A DNA stretch of 64,000 nt from Mesorhizobium escarrei (GCF_935825525.1 NZ_CAKXZT010000101.1:100626-164625), one strand, 5' to 3'. Positions 35,739-45,714 are shown, counted from the stretch's first letter. Numbers and translations are program-made. The notes: generated from the sequence alone by a model not told the origin.

Positions 35739-37061
35739 ATGAACGACCTCGGCGTCATCGATCGCTTCATGGAGACCTTCATCCGCTACATTGACAGCGG
35801 GTTCGGTCTGCTTTCGGGCGACGTCGCCTTCCTCACTACCATCCTGATCGGCATCGACATCACGCTGGCCGGGCTGGCCTGGGCGCTCGGCGACGAGCCC
35901 AACATTCTCGGCCGGCTTACCCGCAAGGTGCTCTATGTCGGCGTCTTCGCCTTCATCTTGAATAATTTTAAGAACCTCGCCGACATCATCTATCGCTCCT
36001 TTGCCGGGCTCGGCATCAACGCGTCCTCCGGCAATCTCTCCCCAGACAATCTCCTGCGCCCTGGCCGCATCGCCGCGACCGGTTTCGAAGGCGCTTGGCC
36101 GCTGCTTGATCAGGCAAGTCAGCTGCTCGGCTTTCCAGAAATCTTCGGCAACGCGCTCACCATCTTCGTGCTGCTCATGGCCTGGTTCCTGGTGATCATC
36201 GCCTTCTTCATCCTTTCCATTCAGCTGTTCATCACAATCCTTGAGTTCAAGCTCACCACGCTTGCCGGCTTTGTTCTGGTTCCCTTCGCACTCTGGAATC
36301 GATCGGCGTTTCTGGCCGAGCGCGTGCTCGGCAATGTCATCTCTTCAGGCATCAAGGTGATGGTACTTGCCGTCATCGTCGGCATCGGCTCCACACTCTT
36401 CGGCGAGTTTGCTTCCGCGCTGCAAGGCAAGGAGCCGGACCTGGCCGCCGCCATGTCACAGGTGCTGGGCGCGCTGGCGCTGCTTGGGCTCGGCATCTTT
36501 GGGCCCGGCATCGCGTCGGGTCTAGTGTCCGGCGCGCCGCAGCTTGGCGCGGGCGCCGCCCTTGGCACGACTGCGGCGGCAACTGGTGCATCGCTCGTTG
36601 CCGGAGGCACGGCATTTGCTGGCGCGCGCATGGCAACCGGCGGCAGTCTCGCCGCAATTCGGGCCGGCACAACGATGGGATCGGCTGCTTTAACGGCCTG
36701 GCAGATCGGGCGAGCAACCTCGCCCCACACCGGCCTGTCCGGTGTGGCTGCTGGATTGCGGGGCGTGACCAGTGCCGCCGGCGGCGCCGCGATGCGAGCA
36801 GCAAGAGCTGCCGCGGGAACGTTCGGGCGCAGCGCCGATGCCGGCCGGGAAGCCGCATGGACCGCGACCGGTGGTGCGCCCACCGCGTCCATGACTGGAA
36901 ACCCAACCGCTGCAGACCCTAATGCCGCTCCGACGTGGGCAAGGCGCTTGCGTTCCGAACAGACCGCCCGTGCCCACCGCCACGCCGCCATGCAGGCTGT
37001 CCGTGAAGGCGACAGCCCGGGAGGCAGCGCCAATCCCTCTCTCAACGACAAGGACGACTAG
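35739..37061 (+). CDS. trbL: Conjugal transfer membrane protein TrbL
   Basis: A 440-residue VirB6-like polytopic protein. It begins MNDLGVIDRFMETFIRYIDS and has about six hydrophobic segments (for example FAFILNNFKNLADIIYRSFA, ALTIFVLLMAWFLVIIAFFI, GFVLVPFALWNRSAFLAERV), then an alanine/glycine-rich C-terminal third of low complexity. The ATG at 35739 follows GAGGAAGG; an upstream TTG overlapping trbJ is less likely. trbF follows directly. Confidence 0.93.
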   Translation: MNDLGVIDRFMETFIRYIDSGFGLLSGDVAFLTTILIGIDITLAGLAWALGDEPNILGRLTRKVLYVGVFAFILNNFKNLADIIYRSFAGLGINASSGNLSPDNLLRPGRIAATGFEGAWPLLDQASQLLGFPEIFGNALTIFVLLMAWFLVIIAFFILSIQLFITILEFKLTTLAGFVLVPFALWNRSAFLAERVLGNVISSGIKVMVLAVIVGIGSTLFGEFASALQGKEPDLAAAMSQVLGALALLGLGIFGPGIASGLVSGAPQLGAGAALGTTAAATGASLVAGGTAFAGARMATGGSLAAIRAGTTMGSAALTAWQIGRATSPHTGLSGVAAGLRGVTSAAGGAAMRAARAAAGTFGRSADAGREAAWTATGGAPTASMTGNPTAADPNAAPTWARRLRSEQTARAHRHAAMQAVREGDSPGGSANPSLNDKDD

Positions 37062-37793
37062 ATGCTGTTCAAGCGACCCGTTCAACGTTACGGCAAGACA
37101 CCCGAACCGATCACGCCGTATCAAAAGGCCGCCCAGCTATGGGACGAGCGCATCGGCTCATCTCGAGTACAGGCTAGGAATTGGCGGCTCATGGCCCTCG
37201 GCTGTCTGGCCTTGGCGACCGGGCTCTCTGGCGGACTCGTATGGCAGTCGATGCAGAGCCGTGTTGTGCCTTACGTCGTCGAGGTCGACCGCTTCGGCGA
37301 GGCACGCGCCGTCGCGCCGGCGATCCAAGACTACGAGCCCTCCGACGCCCAGATAGCCTGGCACCTCGGCCGCTTCATCCAGAATGTCCGTTCCGTCTCC
37401 ACTGATCCGGTGCTGGTGCGGCAGAACTGGCTGGCGGCTTACGACTTTGCCACCGACCGTGCGGCACTCTTCCTCAATGAGTACGCCAAGGCGAACGATC
37501 CCTTCGGTCAGATCGGAACGCGCAGCGTGTCCGTCCAGGTGACCAGTGTGGTCAGGGCTTCCGACAGCTCGTTCCAGGTCAAATGGACTGAGCAGGTCTT
37601 TGAGCGCGGCAGCCTTGCCAGCACCACGCGCTGGACCGCGATCCTCACCATCGTGATCCGCCCGCCAAGCAATACGGATCAGCTGCGCAACAATCCGCTC
37701 GGTGTCTTCATCAACGCCATCGACTGGTCGCGCGAGCTCGACAGTGCCGCACCGACATCCGTTTCCCCGAAGGAGCCCGCCGATGACAAATAG
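37062..37793 (+). CDS. trbF: Conjugal transfer protein TrbF
   Basis: A 243-residue VirB8-like assembly factor. It has a short cytoplasmic N-terminus (KTPEPITPYQKAAQLWDERI), one membrane segment (LMALGCLALATGLSGGLVW) and the periplasmic domain with VVPYVVEVDRFGEARAV and the late RTSVQ/VKWTEQVFERG-type strands. It overlaps trbG by 11 bases. Confidence 0.95.
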   Translation: MLFKRPVQRYGKTPEPITPYQKAAQLWDERIGSSRVQARNWRLMALGCLALATGLSGGLVWQSMQSRVVPYVVEVDRFGEARAVAPAIQDYEPSDAQIAWHLGRFIQNVRSVSTDPVLVRQNWLAAYDFATDRAALFLNEYAKANDPFGQIGTRSVSVQVTSVVRASDSSFQVKWTEQVFERGSLASTTRWTAILTIVIRPPSNTDQLRNNPLGVFINAIDWSRELDSAAPTSVSPKEPADDK

Positions 37794-38808
37794 AGCCCAA
37801 TCGTTCCGTGCCGCGCTGATCCTATCCGCATCGGCAGCAGTTCTCTCGGCCTGCGCATCGAAGCCGGTGCCGCCTGAGATTTCGTATGATGCTGTCGACT
37901 TCAAAGCAGCGGCAATCGAGAAGGCGCCAGAGACACCGGTCAAGATAGTCGAGGTGCCAAAGCCGTTGCCGCTCCCCGGCCAGTTGCAGCCAGAACCGGG
38001 CAAAATCGCCGACGACAAGCGCTCTCCTGAAGAACGCGTCGCCGACGCCAACAAGGCGGCGACGCAGCAACCCACTCGCTACGGCTACGTCAATGCGGTG
38101 CAGGTCTATCCCTTCACCGATGGCGCGCTTTATCAGCTCTATGCCGCGCCGGAGCGCGTCACCGATATCGCCCTACAGCCGGGCGAGAAACTGACAGCCG
38201 TGTCGGCCGGCGACACGGTGCGCTGGGTCATCGGCGATACCGTCAGCGGCACTGGTGACGACCAGCGCACCCATGTGCTGGTAAAACCCTTCGCGCCGGG
38301 GCTTAGCACCAATCTGGTGATCACCACGGAACGACGCACCTACCACTTGCAGCTTCAAAGCACCGATAAGACCGCTATGGCGGCGATCTCCTGGACGTAC
38401 AGCGAGGACCAGATCGTCGCGCTCCGCCAGCGCAACGCTCAGGCCGAGGCTACCATGCCGGTGGCGTCGAACGTGGCGCTCGAAAACATTCGCTTTCGCT
38501 ACTCGATTAGGGGCGACACACCGCCCTGGAGACCGACGCGAGCCTTCGATGATGGCAGCAAGGTCTATATCGAGTTCCCGCGCCGCATAGATCAGGGAGA
38601 GGCCCCGCCACTCTTCATCGTCGGCTCTGACGGGGGCAACCAGCTCGTCAACTACCGCATGCGCGGCAACTACTACATTGTCGATCGGCTCTTCGCCGCG
38701 GCCGAACTACGCCTCGGCACCAAGCAGCAGCAAGTGGTGCGCATTACAAGGACGGACGGCCGGCAACCGCCGCGTCGCGTATCTCTCTTTGCGCGCTCCA
38801 GCAGGTGA
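37783..38808 (+). CDS. trbG: Conjugal transfer protein TrbG (lipoprotein)
   Basis: A 341-residue VirB9-like outer-membrane-complex protein. The N-terminus has a lipoprotein signal (ILSASAAVLSACAS, Cys near residue 24), a proline-rich spacer, then GYVNAVQVYPFTDGALYQLY, ITTERRTYHLQLQS and the C-terminal NYRMRGNYYIVDRLFAAAEL. The start at 37783 lies inside the end of trbF. Confidence 0.95.
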   Translation: MTNRAQSFRAALILSASAAVLSACASKPVPPEISYDAVDFKAAAIEKAPETPVKIVEVPKPLPLPGQLQPEPGKIADDKRSPEERVADANKAATQQPTRYGYVNAVQVYPFTDGALYQLYAAPERVTDIALQPGEKLTAVSAGDTVRWVIGDTVSGTGDDQRTHVLVKPFAPGLSTNLVITTERRTYHLQLQSTDKTAMAAISWTYSEDQIVALRQRNAQAEATMPVASNVALENIRFRYSIRGDTPPWRPTRAFDDGSKVYIEFPRRIDQGEAPPLFIVGSDGGNQLVNYRMRGNYYIVDRLFAAAELRLGTKQQQVVRITRTDGRQPPRRVSLFARSSR

Positions 38809-38821
38809 GGAGAGGGGCCTT

Positions 38822-40036
38822 ATGACCGACACTTCCCCATCCAATGCTCCGCCAAAACTCGATCCCGAGCAGCTGCAGTTACGGGCCTCGCCCCGCCGCG
38901 CCGTGCGGTTCAGGCGCGGCGTGATCATCGCCATCGCTGCCGTCGGGTCCGGTGCCATCCTGGGCGTCACGATGATGGCGCTGCAAGGACCGGCGCTTCG
39001 CTTCAAAGAACAGGCGGAAGATCTCTACAACACTGACCGCAAGCCAACCCCTGAAGGACTTGAAACACTTCCCAAGGACTATTCCGGAGTGAAGCCGAAC
39101 CCTCCTGTGCTTGGACCACCGCTGCCGGGCGACCTCGGTCGCCCCATCCTTGAGCGGCGGCGCCAGCTCGGCATCGCGCCAGGGCAGGACAACTCCGCCG
39201 AGGAGCAGCGCGTTGCCCAGCAGGCGATTGAGGCGCGCGAATCACAAGTCTTCTTCCGCATTGAAAATCAACCCAAGGAGGCGGGCATCGGCGGTAATGC
39301 GAAAAGTGCTCAGCAGCCGTTCGGGGCGCCTCCGCAATCTGATGCCGCTCGGCCGTCAGATTCCGTTGCCCCGGCTGAGGGCGATCAGAACAATCAACAA
39401 CGCAAGCTCGATTTTGTCAGCCAGCGCAACACCAGCGGGATCTACAACCCGCATGCATTGCAGACGCCAGCTTCGCCAAATCAGCTCATGGCCGGCAGCG
39501 TGATCGCCGCAAGTCTCATCACCGGCATAAATTCCGACTTGCCCGGGTTTGTCGTCGCGCAGGTCACCGAGAACGTGCACGACACGCTCACCGGCAGCAT
39601 CCTGCTTATCCCGCAAGGCTCGCGGCTGATCGGGACCTATGACAGCGTCGTCGCTTTTGGGCAAAAACGGGCGCTTCTGGTTTGGCAGCGAATAATACTG
39701 CCAGACGGTTCTTCGATCGAAATCGACAATCTGCCGGCGACAGACACTGCCGGCTATGCCGGGCTCGAGGACAAGATCGATTTCCACACCTGGCAGCTGA
39801 TCAAGGGAGTCGCGCTGGCCACATTGCTGGGCGTCGGCACCGAGTTAAGTTTTGGAGAAAACGAAAGCGATCTGGTCAAAGCGATCCGGGAATCCACTCA
39901 GCAGAACGTCAGTCAAGCCGGCCAGCGCATCACCGAGAAGAACCTCAATGTTCAGCCCACCATCACCATCCGCCCAGGTTGGCCACTGCGCGTCATCGTG
40001 CACAAGGATCTGGTGCTACGGCCATACGCGAGTTGA
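38822..40036 (+). CDS. trbI: Conjugal transfer protein TrbI
   Basis: A 404-residue VirB10-like protein spanning the envelope. It has a cytoplasmic proline-rich N-terminus, a membrane segment (GVIIAIAAVGSGAILGVTMM), a proline-rich periplasmic linker and the conserved C-terminal beta domain with LMAGSVIAASLITGINSDLP, GSILLIPQGSRLIGTYDS and a final PGWPLRVIVHKDLVLRPY. The ATG at 38822 follows GGAGAGGGG. It is the last standard trb gene. Confidence 0.95.
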   Translation: MTDTSPSNAPPKLDPEQLQLRASPRRAVRFRRGVIIAIAAVGSGAILGVTMMALQGPALRFKEQAEDLYNTDRKPTPEGLETLPKDYSGVKPNPPVLGPPLPGDLGRPILERRRQLGIAPGQDNSAEEQRVAQQAIEARESQVFFRIENQPKEAGIGGNAKSAQQPFGAPPQSDAARPSDSVAPAEGDQNNQQRKLDFVSQRNTSGIYNPHALQTPASPNQLMAGSVIAASLITGINSDLPGFVVAQVTENVHDTLTGSILLIPQGSRLIGTYDSVVAFGQKRALLVWQRIILPDGSSIEIDNLPATDTAGYAGLEDKIDFHTWQLIKGVALATLLGVGTELSFGENESDLVKAIRESTQQNVSQAGQRITEKNLNVQPTITIRPGWPLRVIVHKDLVLRPYAS

Positions 40037-40048
40037 GCGGGAGTGAAT

Positions 40049-40321
40049 ATGGCCAACTTGAAACTTGGAAAGCTTCCAGACCGAACACCTTCGAAGATTA
40101 CCATCACCGTCAGCGCGGAGTTGGGCCAAGCACTCAAGGAGTATGCTGCCCTTTATCGTCAGACCTATGGCGAGTCTGAAACGGTGGCGGAACTCATCCC
40201 TTTCATGCTGGCGGGGTTTCTGGAAGGCGACCGAGCGTTTGCCAAGGCCAGAAAAGAAGGTTTGCCGACGTCCAGCATGCCGGAGAAGTCGCGGCGTCTG
40301 GCAGGCTCAGATTCCGAGTAA
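40049..40321 (+). CDS. DUF2274 protein at the end of the trb operon
   Basis: A 90-residue protein with the DUF2274 pattern (KLGKLPDRTPSKITITVSAE, then LGQALKEYAALYRQTYGESE and ELIPFMLAGFLEGDRAFAKA). The family often follows trbI in rhizobial ICEs; its function is unknown. It starts 12 bases after trbI and is probably co-transcribed. Confidence 0.9.
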   Translation: MANLKLGKLPDRTPSKITITVSAELGQALKEYAALYRQTYGESETVAELIPFMLAGFLEGDRAFAKARKEGLPTSSMPEKSRRLAGSDSE

Positions 40322-40389
40322 CCGAGGCAATGAGTGAACCGCCCGCATACGAGCCTCGATGGGCTAACTCCGCTTGAATATGTAACCCG

Positions 40390-40433
40390 ATCCGTCAAGG
40401 ATCACACGTGAATCCGTCAAGGATCACACGTGA
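40390..40433. repeat. Two perfect tandem copies of a 22-base unit
   Basis: The 22-base unit, which begins ATCCGTCAAGG and ends ATCACACGTGA, occurs twice head to tail at 40390-40411 and 40412-40433, between the trb operon and hemN. Each unit contains the palindrome CACGTG, and the first also makes GATCC-N5-GGATC. Only two copies are present, so it is not a CRISPR array. Confidence 0.8.
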
Positions 40434-40495
40434 ACAGGCTCACTCACAAATGGAGGTAAACAGGGGAGCACGTCACCGCGACCGCACTCTTTGGC

Positions 40496-41869
40496 TCAAA
40501 CTGCAACCGAGTGCCTGGCCCTTCCGCTTTGGAAATATTTGTCGAACCTGGCCGCGATGCTTCGAACGAATGGGCGACTTTCAGCCGGCACGACGAAACG
40601 GTCGCCATCCAGTTCAAGCAATCGAACGGGATCGTGGAGGGCCATGGTACTCGACTCAAGAAGGAGCTTCTGGCCGGCTTTGCCGAAGCGTTCCACCAGA
40701 TCGACTGCCGAGAAGGCGAAATCACACATCAGCCTCTCGATGATCCAGCCGCGAACGCGGTCGTCGTCGGAAAGCGCGATACCGCGGACAACCGCCAGCC
40801 CGCCATGCGCAACCATACTTCCGTACTCGGCGGTTGAAATATTGTTCTGCACGTAGCCCTGGCGAAAACGGCCGATGGACGAAGGGCCAAGCCCGATCAG
40901 TGTCTCGCAGCGATCCTCCGTGTAGCCTTGAAAGTTGCGATGCAAAGCCCCTGCCCGGGCCGCGATCGCCAAGGCATCGCCTGGCTTGGCGAAATGATCG
41001 AGCCCTATTGCTTCATATCCCTTGTCCACAATCGCTCGCGCAGCGAGTTGCGATTGCGCCAACCGCTCCGTGGGGCCAGGCAGCCACGCCTCTTTGATCA
41101 TCGTCTGATGCTTCTTGAACCAGGGCACATGCGCGTAGCCGAACAGCGCCATCCTGTCCGGTTCCAGGGTCAGCGCCTGCGCTACGGTGGAACAGACGCT
41201 CTCCCTGCTCTGGTGCGGCAATCCGTAGAGCAGGTCCAGATTGATGGAACCGACGCGGCGGGAGCGAACTCCGTCGACGATAGCCTTCGTTTGCAAAAAG
41301 CTTTGCTCGCGGTTGATTGCCTTTTGCACATTTGGCTCGAAATCCTGGACTCCGAGACTCGCCCTGGTCATGCCGATTTCGGCCAGCGCATCAAGGCGGG
41401 CCTCATCCATGTCGTTTGGATCGATCTCGACGCTGATTTTTGTATCCGGGACAAAATCGAAGCTGTTCCGCAAAAACGCGCCGAGCGCCACCATGTCCTC
41501 GGGCTTCAGCATGGTGGGCGAACCGCCGCCGAAGTGGACTGCGCGGACATGGCCCTTGCCGCTGACGAGACCCCCCACGGTCGCGATCTCCGCGTGTAAC
41601 GAGCGCAGATAGGCCGTCACCGGCTCATAGTAGCGCGTCTGCTTGGTATGACACGCACAGAACCAGCAGAGTCTGTCGCAATAGGGTATGTGCAGATAGA
41701 GCGAGATCTCGCAGCCACTTTCGAGCCCCTCCAGCCAGCCACGATAAACCGCAGGATCGACGCCCGCGTGGAAATGCGGTGCAGTCGGATAACTGGTATA
41801 GCGCGGGACGTTCTCGCCAACCCGGGCAGCTAATTCGGACTGCATGTCGTGGTCCAACCATGTTTGCAT
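40496..41869 (-). CDS. hemN: Oxygen-independent coproporphyrinogen III dehydrogenase HemN
   Basis: A radical SAM enzyme that converts coproporphyrinogen III to protoporphyrinogen IX without oxygen, needed for haem in microaerobic bacteroids. The 457-residue protein has ENVPRYTSYPTAPHF at the start, the cluster motif YCDRLCWFCACHTKQ (CX3CX2C plus one), HFGGGSPTML and GVQDFEPNVQKAINR. A second start at 41845 (MQSELAARVG) is equally possible and fits the predicted promoter better. It is divergent from fnrN with a shared FNR-type box. Confidence 0.95.
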   Translation of the reverse strand: MQTWLDHDMQSELAARVGENVPRYTSYPTAPHFHAGVDPAVYRGWLEGLESGCEISLYLHIPYCDRLCWFCACHTKQTRYYEPVTAYLRSLHAEIATVGGLVSGKGHVRAVHFGGGSPTMLKPEDMVALGAFLRNSFDFVPDTKISVEIDPNDMDEARLDALAEIGMTRASLGVQDFEPNVQKAINREQSFLQTKAIVDGVRSRRVGSINLDLLYGLPHQSRESVCSTVAQALTLEPDRMALFGYAHVPWFKKHQTMIKEAWLPGPTERLAQSQLAARAIVDKGYEAIGLDHFAKPGDALAIAARAGALHRNFQGYTEDRCETLIGLGPSSIGRFRQGYVQNNISTAEYGSMVAHGGLAVVRGIALSDDDRVRGWIIERLMCDFAFSAVDLVERFGKAGQKLLLESSTMALHDPVRLLELDGDRFVVPAESRPFVRSIAARFDKYFQSGRARHSVAV

Positions 41870-41904
41870 CGCTGGAACTCTGGGCTTATTGGCGAGCCAA
41901 AGCC

Positions 41905-41918
41905 CTGATTTCGGTCAA
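41905..41918. promoter_or_regulatory. FNR/FixK-type box between hemN and fnrN
   Basis: CTGAT-N4-GTCAA, near the TTGAT-N4-ATCAA consensus. Its centre lies about 41 bases upstream of a start site that would give fnrN a leader of about 50 bases, and about 42 bases from the hemN start region. It could serve both divergent genes. Confidence 0.75.
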
Positions 41919-42003
41919 TCAGCAACTCGGACAAACTGCCGCAAGGATTTTTCTACCCTAGATTGGTATCCTGCCGGCACTTGGGATCGGGTTGAGCGAG
42001 CGC

Positions 42004-42768
42004 ATGTCAGTACGGCGACACATTCACACTTCCGGTATTCCCGTTCTTTGCGTCCATTGCGAAGCACGGCATCGCGGCGTCTGCGGTGCGCTTGATCCAG
42101 ACAATTTGGTTGGGCTCGCCAAGACTTGCTCGCGGCGCCAGATCGAGTCAGGAGTGGAACTGATCGGCGACGCACAGGCGGTCGACAGCTATTCGAACCT
42201 GCTTTCAGGCGTGGTAAAGCTGACAAAGAGCCTTTCCGATGGTCGCCAGCAGATCGTCGGTCTCCAGTTTGCACCGCATTTTCTGGGACGTCCTTTTAAG
42301 GTGGAAAGCTCGATCAATGCGGAAGCGGTGACAGCTGTCACGCTGTGCTCGTTTCCAAGGGCAGCCGTCGAACGGATGATGAAGGGGTCGCCGGAATTCG
42401 AGCATCGCCTGCTCAAGCAGACGCTGAATGAACTCGATGAAGCACGCGAGTGGCTGGTGACGTTGGGGCGCAAGACCGCATCGGAAAAGGTGGCGAGTTT
42501 TCTCCTCATGATCGCTCGGAATATCGATTCCAGTGTTGACCCGGTAGCCAGGTCAGCGTCCTTCGATCTGCCGCTGACGCGTGCCGAGATCTCTGATTTT
42601 CTTGGAATTACGAACGAGACTGTGAGCCGGCAGCTGACGCAATTGCGGGCTGACGGCGTGATCCGGATCGAGAACACACGCCATGTGATGGTGGACAGCA
42701 TGAGCCGGCTGCGCTCGATGGCGATGCCGAGCCTGAGCCAGAAGACCGACAGCCTGGACAGGTTGTAG
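42004..42768 (+). CDS. fnrN: FnrN, oxygen-sensing transcriptional activator (altered C-terminus)
   Basis: A 254-residue Crp/Fnr-family regulator. The N-terminal cysteines CVHCEARHRGVC and a fourth in TAVTLCSFPR are those that hold an oxygen-sensitive [4Fe-4S] cluster, so this is FnrN rather than a cysteine-free FixK. The HTH reads LTRAEISDFLGITNETVSRQ, then LTQLRADGVIRIENTRHVMV. The last 20 or so codons (after VDSMSRL) are antisense to an IS481-type transposase remnant, so the native C-terminus was replaced by element sequence. It probably activates hemN, itself and the fix operons through FNR boxes. Confidence 0.92.
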   Translation: MSVRRHIHTSGIPVLCVHCEARHRGVCGALDPDNLVGLAKTCSRRQIESGVELIGDAQAVDSYSNLLSGVVKLTKSLSDGRQQIVGLQFAPHFLGRPFKVESSINAEAVTAVTLCSFPRAAVERMMKGSPEFEHRLLKQTLNELDEAREWLVTLGRKTASEKVASFLLMIARNIDSSVDPVARSASFDLPLTRAEISDFLGITNETVSRQLTQLRADGVIRIENTRHVMVDSMSRLRSMAMPSLSQKTDSLDRL

Positions 42769-43225
42769 AGGCCGTTCGGCGAAGAGAAGGGGCAGGCCGT
42801 TGTCGCTCCTGATGGCGGAAGGCAGGCCGCGTTCCCTGAACAGGCGGATGGCGGCCTCGATGACCGGTCCTTCCTTCTTCGATTCGAGCGCTTCGCAGGG
42901 GAGCAGGTAGCGCGAGGCCGGGTCGGTGACCGTCACAATAACGACCATCGCCCGCCGGAACTCCCCTTAGAAGTCCGTGCACCACAACGCGTTGGTGATA
43001 GTTGCGTGCCGAAGCGCTGCCGCTGACGGGAGCGCTTTACAGGCCGTGACGATCGAGCACGGCATGCACCGGGCTCTTCGAGGGTATGCGGACATCGCCG
43101 GCGAGCCTCCTGATCAGGAGCTCCCTAATCTTCCTGGCGCCCAGTGCGGCTTGTCCTTCTTGGTTGCGACGATCGTCAGCTCGATCTGGTCGGGCAGCTG
43201 GTTGGCGTAGCGCACCGGCCGCCGC
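42709..43225 (-). mobile_element. IS481-type transposase remnant, multiply frameshifted
   Basis: Minus-strand pieces in different frames fit an integrase-core transposase. In order: YANQLPDQIELTIVATKKDK and APRKIRELLIRRLAGDVRIP, then HAVLDRHGL, then ASRYLLPCEALESKKEGPVI and FRERGLPSAIRSDNGLPLLF, and last YNLSRLSVFWLRLGIAIERS. The N-terminus, C-terminus and terminal repeats are missing. The remnant fills the space between fnrN and fixN and supplies the last codons of fnrN in antisense. Confidence 0.82.
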
Positions 43226-43261
43226 GAAGGTCAACCTAGCTGTCGAAAAATCGTGCGGCCC

Positions 43262-43275
43262 CTGACATGGATCAG
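43262..43275 (+). promoter_or_regulatory. FNR/FixK-type box upstream of fixN
   Basis: CTGAC-N4-ATCAG, a symmetric variant of the TTGAT-N4-ATCAA anaerobox, 75 bases before the fixN start. With the centre at -41.5 the start site would be near 43310, giving a 40-base leader. Half-sites are identical to those of the box at 51527-51540. Confidence 0.82.
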
Positions 43276-43349
43276 GGCGAGCAGGCGGCGGCTGCGCAAT
43301 TGATGCACAGCGGATTTGGCGTCCGCCGGATTCGAGATCGGGATTTGCG

Positions 43350-44981
43350 ATGAAATTCGGCACAGAGATCGTGCTTCTAAGCCTGTTCGCTTTTGCGGCC
43401 CTGGTGGCTGCCGGTTTCGGCGTAGATGAACCTTTCCGCCAGCATATGTGGGTGTTGTTCTTCGCCGTAGCTGGTTTCACCGCGATCCTGTTGCGCAATA
43501 CGGAGTTCAAGCCTGCAGTTCCGATAGACCCCGCCGCTTTTATGGACGGTCCAATCCGTTACGGGGCCGTGGCGACGGTGTTTTGGGGCGTCGTAGGCAT
43601 GCTGGTTGGTGTGGTCATCGCGCTGCAGCTTGCCTATCCCGATCTCAGCGTCGAGCCCTGGTTCAACTTTGGCCGCTTGCGGCCGTTGCATACATCCGGC
43701 GTGGTTTTTGCCTTCGGCGGCAATGCGCTGCTTTGCACGTCCCTTTATGTCGTACAGCGCACCTGCCGCGCCCGGCTGTTCGGCGGCAATCTCGCCTGGT
43801 TCGTGTTCTGGGGCTATCAGCTGTTCATCGTCATGGCTGCGACGGGCTACCTGCTCGGCATCACCGAAAGCCGCGAATACGCCGAGCCCGAATGGTATGT
43901 GGATCTTTGGCTGACAATGGTCTGGGTCGCCTACCTCGTCCTGTTCCTCGGTACCATCCTGAAGCGCAGGGAACCGCACATCTACGTCGCCAACTGGTTC
44001 TACTTGTCCTTCATCGTGACCATCGCGATGCTGCATGTGATCAACAACCTGTCGATGCCAGTCTCGTTCGTAGGTTCAAAAAGCTATTCAGCCTTCTCCG
44101 GCGTCCAGGACGCCTTGACGCAGTGGTGGTACGGCCACAATGCCGTAGGCTTCTTTCTCACCGCCGGCTTCCTTGGCATGATGTACTATTTCGTGCCCAA
44201 GCAGGCGAACCGGCCAGTCTATTCCTACCGGCTGTCGATCATCCACTTCTGGGCGCTGATCTTTCTCTACATCTGGGCCGGCCCGCACCACCTCCACTAT
44301 ACCGCCTTGCCCGACTGGGCGCAGACGCTCGGCATGGCGTTCTCGATCATGCTTTGGATGCCCTCCTGGGGCGGCATGATCAACGGCCTGATGACGCTGT
44401 CCGGCGCTTGGGACAAGCTGCGGACGGACCCGATCATCCGCATGATGGTCATGGCCATAGCCTTCTATGGCATGTCCACTTTCGAAGGCCCGATGATGTC
44501 AATCAAGGCTGTCAATTCGCTGTCGCACTACACCGACTGGACCATCGGCCACGTGCATTCCGGCGCGCTCGGTTGGGTCGGCATGATTTCGTTTGGCGCG
44601 ATCTATTTCATGGTGCCGAAGTTGTGGAACCGCGAGCGGCTCTATTCGCTGCGGCTCGTCAACTGGCACTTCTGGCTGGCAACGCTCGGGATCGTCGTCT
44701 ACGCCGCGGTGATGTGGGTCTCCGGCGTTATGCAGGGCCTGATGTGGCGCGAATACGACGAGCAGGGCTTTCTGGTCTTCTCCTTCGCCGAAACTGTCGC
44801 CGCCATGCATCTCTACTATATCATGCGTGCCATCGGCGGCGCGATGTACCTGTCCGGCGCCCTGATCATGGCATGGAACGTCACCATGACAATCCTCGGC
44901 TACCAGCGCGAGGAGAAACCGATGCCGCGTCCCATCGCCGCCGTCCGACCTGCGCGATCAGGAGCCAGAAAATGGGCTTGA
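43350..44981 (+). CDS. fixN: cbb3-type cytochrome c oxidase subunit I FixN
   Basis: The catalytic haem-copper subunit of the high-affinity oxidase used by bacteroids. The 543-residue polytopic protein has the haem- and copper-binding histidines in [55 protein letters not shown] and [16 protein letters not shown]. It starts [20 protein letters not shown]. It overlaps fixO by 10 bases, and an FNR box precedes it. Confidence 0.97.
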   Translation: MKFGTEIVLLSLFAFAALVAAGFGVDEPFRQHMWVLFFAVAGFTAILLRNTEFKPAVPIDPAAFMDGPIRYGAVATVFWGVVGMLVGVVIALQLAYPDLSVEPWFNFGRLRPLHTSGVVFAFGGNALLCTSLYVVQRTCRARLFGGNLAWFVFWGYQLFIVMAATGYLLGITESREYAEPEWYVDLWLTMVWVAYLVLFLGTILKRREPHIYVANWFYLSFIVTIAMLHVINNLSMPVSFVGSKSYSAFSGVQDALTQWWYGHNAVGFFLTAGFLGMMYYFVPKQANRPVYSYRLSIIHFWALIFLYIWAGPHHLHYTALPDWAQTLGMAFSIMLWMPSWGGMINGLMTLSGAWDKLRTDPIIRMMVMAIAFYGMSTFEGPMMSIKAVNSLSHYTDWTIGHVHSGALGWVGMISFGAIYFMVPKLWNRERLYSLRLVNWHFWLATLGIVVYAAVMWVSGVMQGLMWREYDEQGFLVFSFAETVAAMHLYYIMRAIGGAMYLSGALIMAWNVTMTILGYQREEKPMPRPIAAVRPARSGARKWA

Positions 44982-45703
44982 TGGACAAACACGCCGTCAT
45001 CGAGAAGAACGCCACGCTTCTTCTCGTCGGCTCCCTTCTGGTGGTGACGATCGGCGGCATCGTCGAGATCGCGCCGCTCTTCTATCTCGACAATACGATC
45101 GAGAAGGTCGAAGGCATGCGGCCCTATTCGCCGCTCGAACTCGCCGGCCGCAACATCTATGTGCGCGAGGGCTGCTACCTCTGCCACAGCCAGATGATCA
45201 GGCCGTTCCGCGATGAGGTCGAGCGCTATGGGCACTACAGTCTGGCGGCCGAGTCGATGTACGACCACCCGTTTCAGTGGGGATCGAAACGCACAGGACC
45301 GGATCTCGCGCGGGTGGGCGACCGTTATTCGAATGAATGGCACGTTCAGCACCTTGTGGATCCGCGCTCGGTGGTGCCGGAATCGATAATGCCGAGCTAC
45401 GCGTTCCTGAAGGAAATGCCGATTGAGGTGAAGGACTTCTCGACGCACCTGATCGCGAACAGCCGTGTGGGCGTGCCCTACTCCGACGACATGATCGCGA
45501 GCGCGAATGCCGATCTCATGGCGCAGGCAGATCCCAACATCGACCCATCCGGTCTTGAAGCGCGGTATCCAAAGGCCAAGCTCGGTGACTTCGATGGCAA
45601 TCCGCAACAGGTCAGCGAGATGGACGCGCTGGTCGCTTACCTCCAGATGCTTGGCACTCTGGTCGATTTCAAAAACTACGACGAAGCCGCCGGTTACCGC
45701 TGA
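44972..45703 (+). CDS. fixO: cbb3 oxidase monohaem subunit FixO
   Basis: A membrane-anchored monohaem cytochrome c, 243 residues. It has an N-terminal membrane segment ([20 protein letters not shown]), the haem motif [15 protein letters not shown] near residue 65 (CXXCH) and an axial-methionine-type [11 protein letters not shown]. The start at 44972 is inside the end of fixN. Confidence 0.97.
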   Translation: MGLMDKHAVIEKNATLLLVGSLLVVTIGGIVEIAPLFYLDNTIEKVEGMRPYSPLELAGRNIYVREGCYLCHSQMIRPFRDEVERYGHYSLAAESMYDHPFQWGSKRTGPDLARVGDRYSNEWHVQHLVDPRSVVPESIMPSYAFLKEMPIEVKDFSTHLIANSRVGVPYSDDMIASANADLMAQADPNIDPSGLEARYPKAKLGDFDGNPQQVSEMDALVAYLQMLGTLVDFKNYDEAAGYR

Positions 45704-45714
45704 GGAGAATGGTG

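Noticed and set aside
40390..40433. CRISPR array
   Set aside because: Only two adjacent copies without spacers, and no cas genes.
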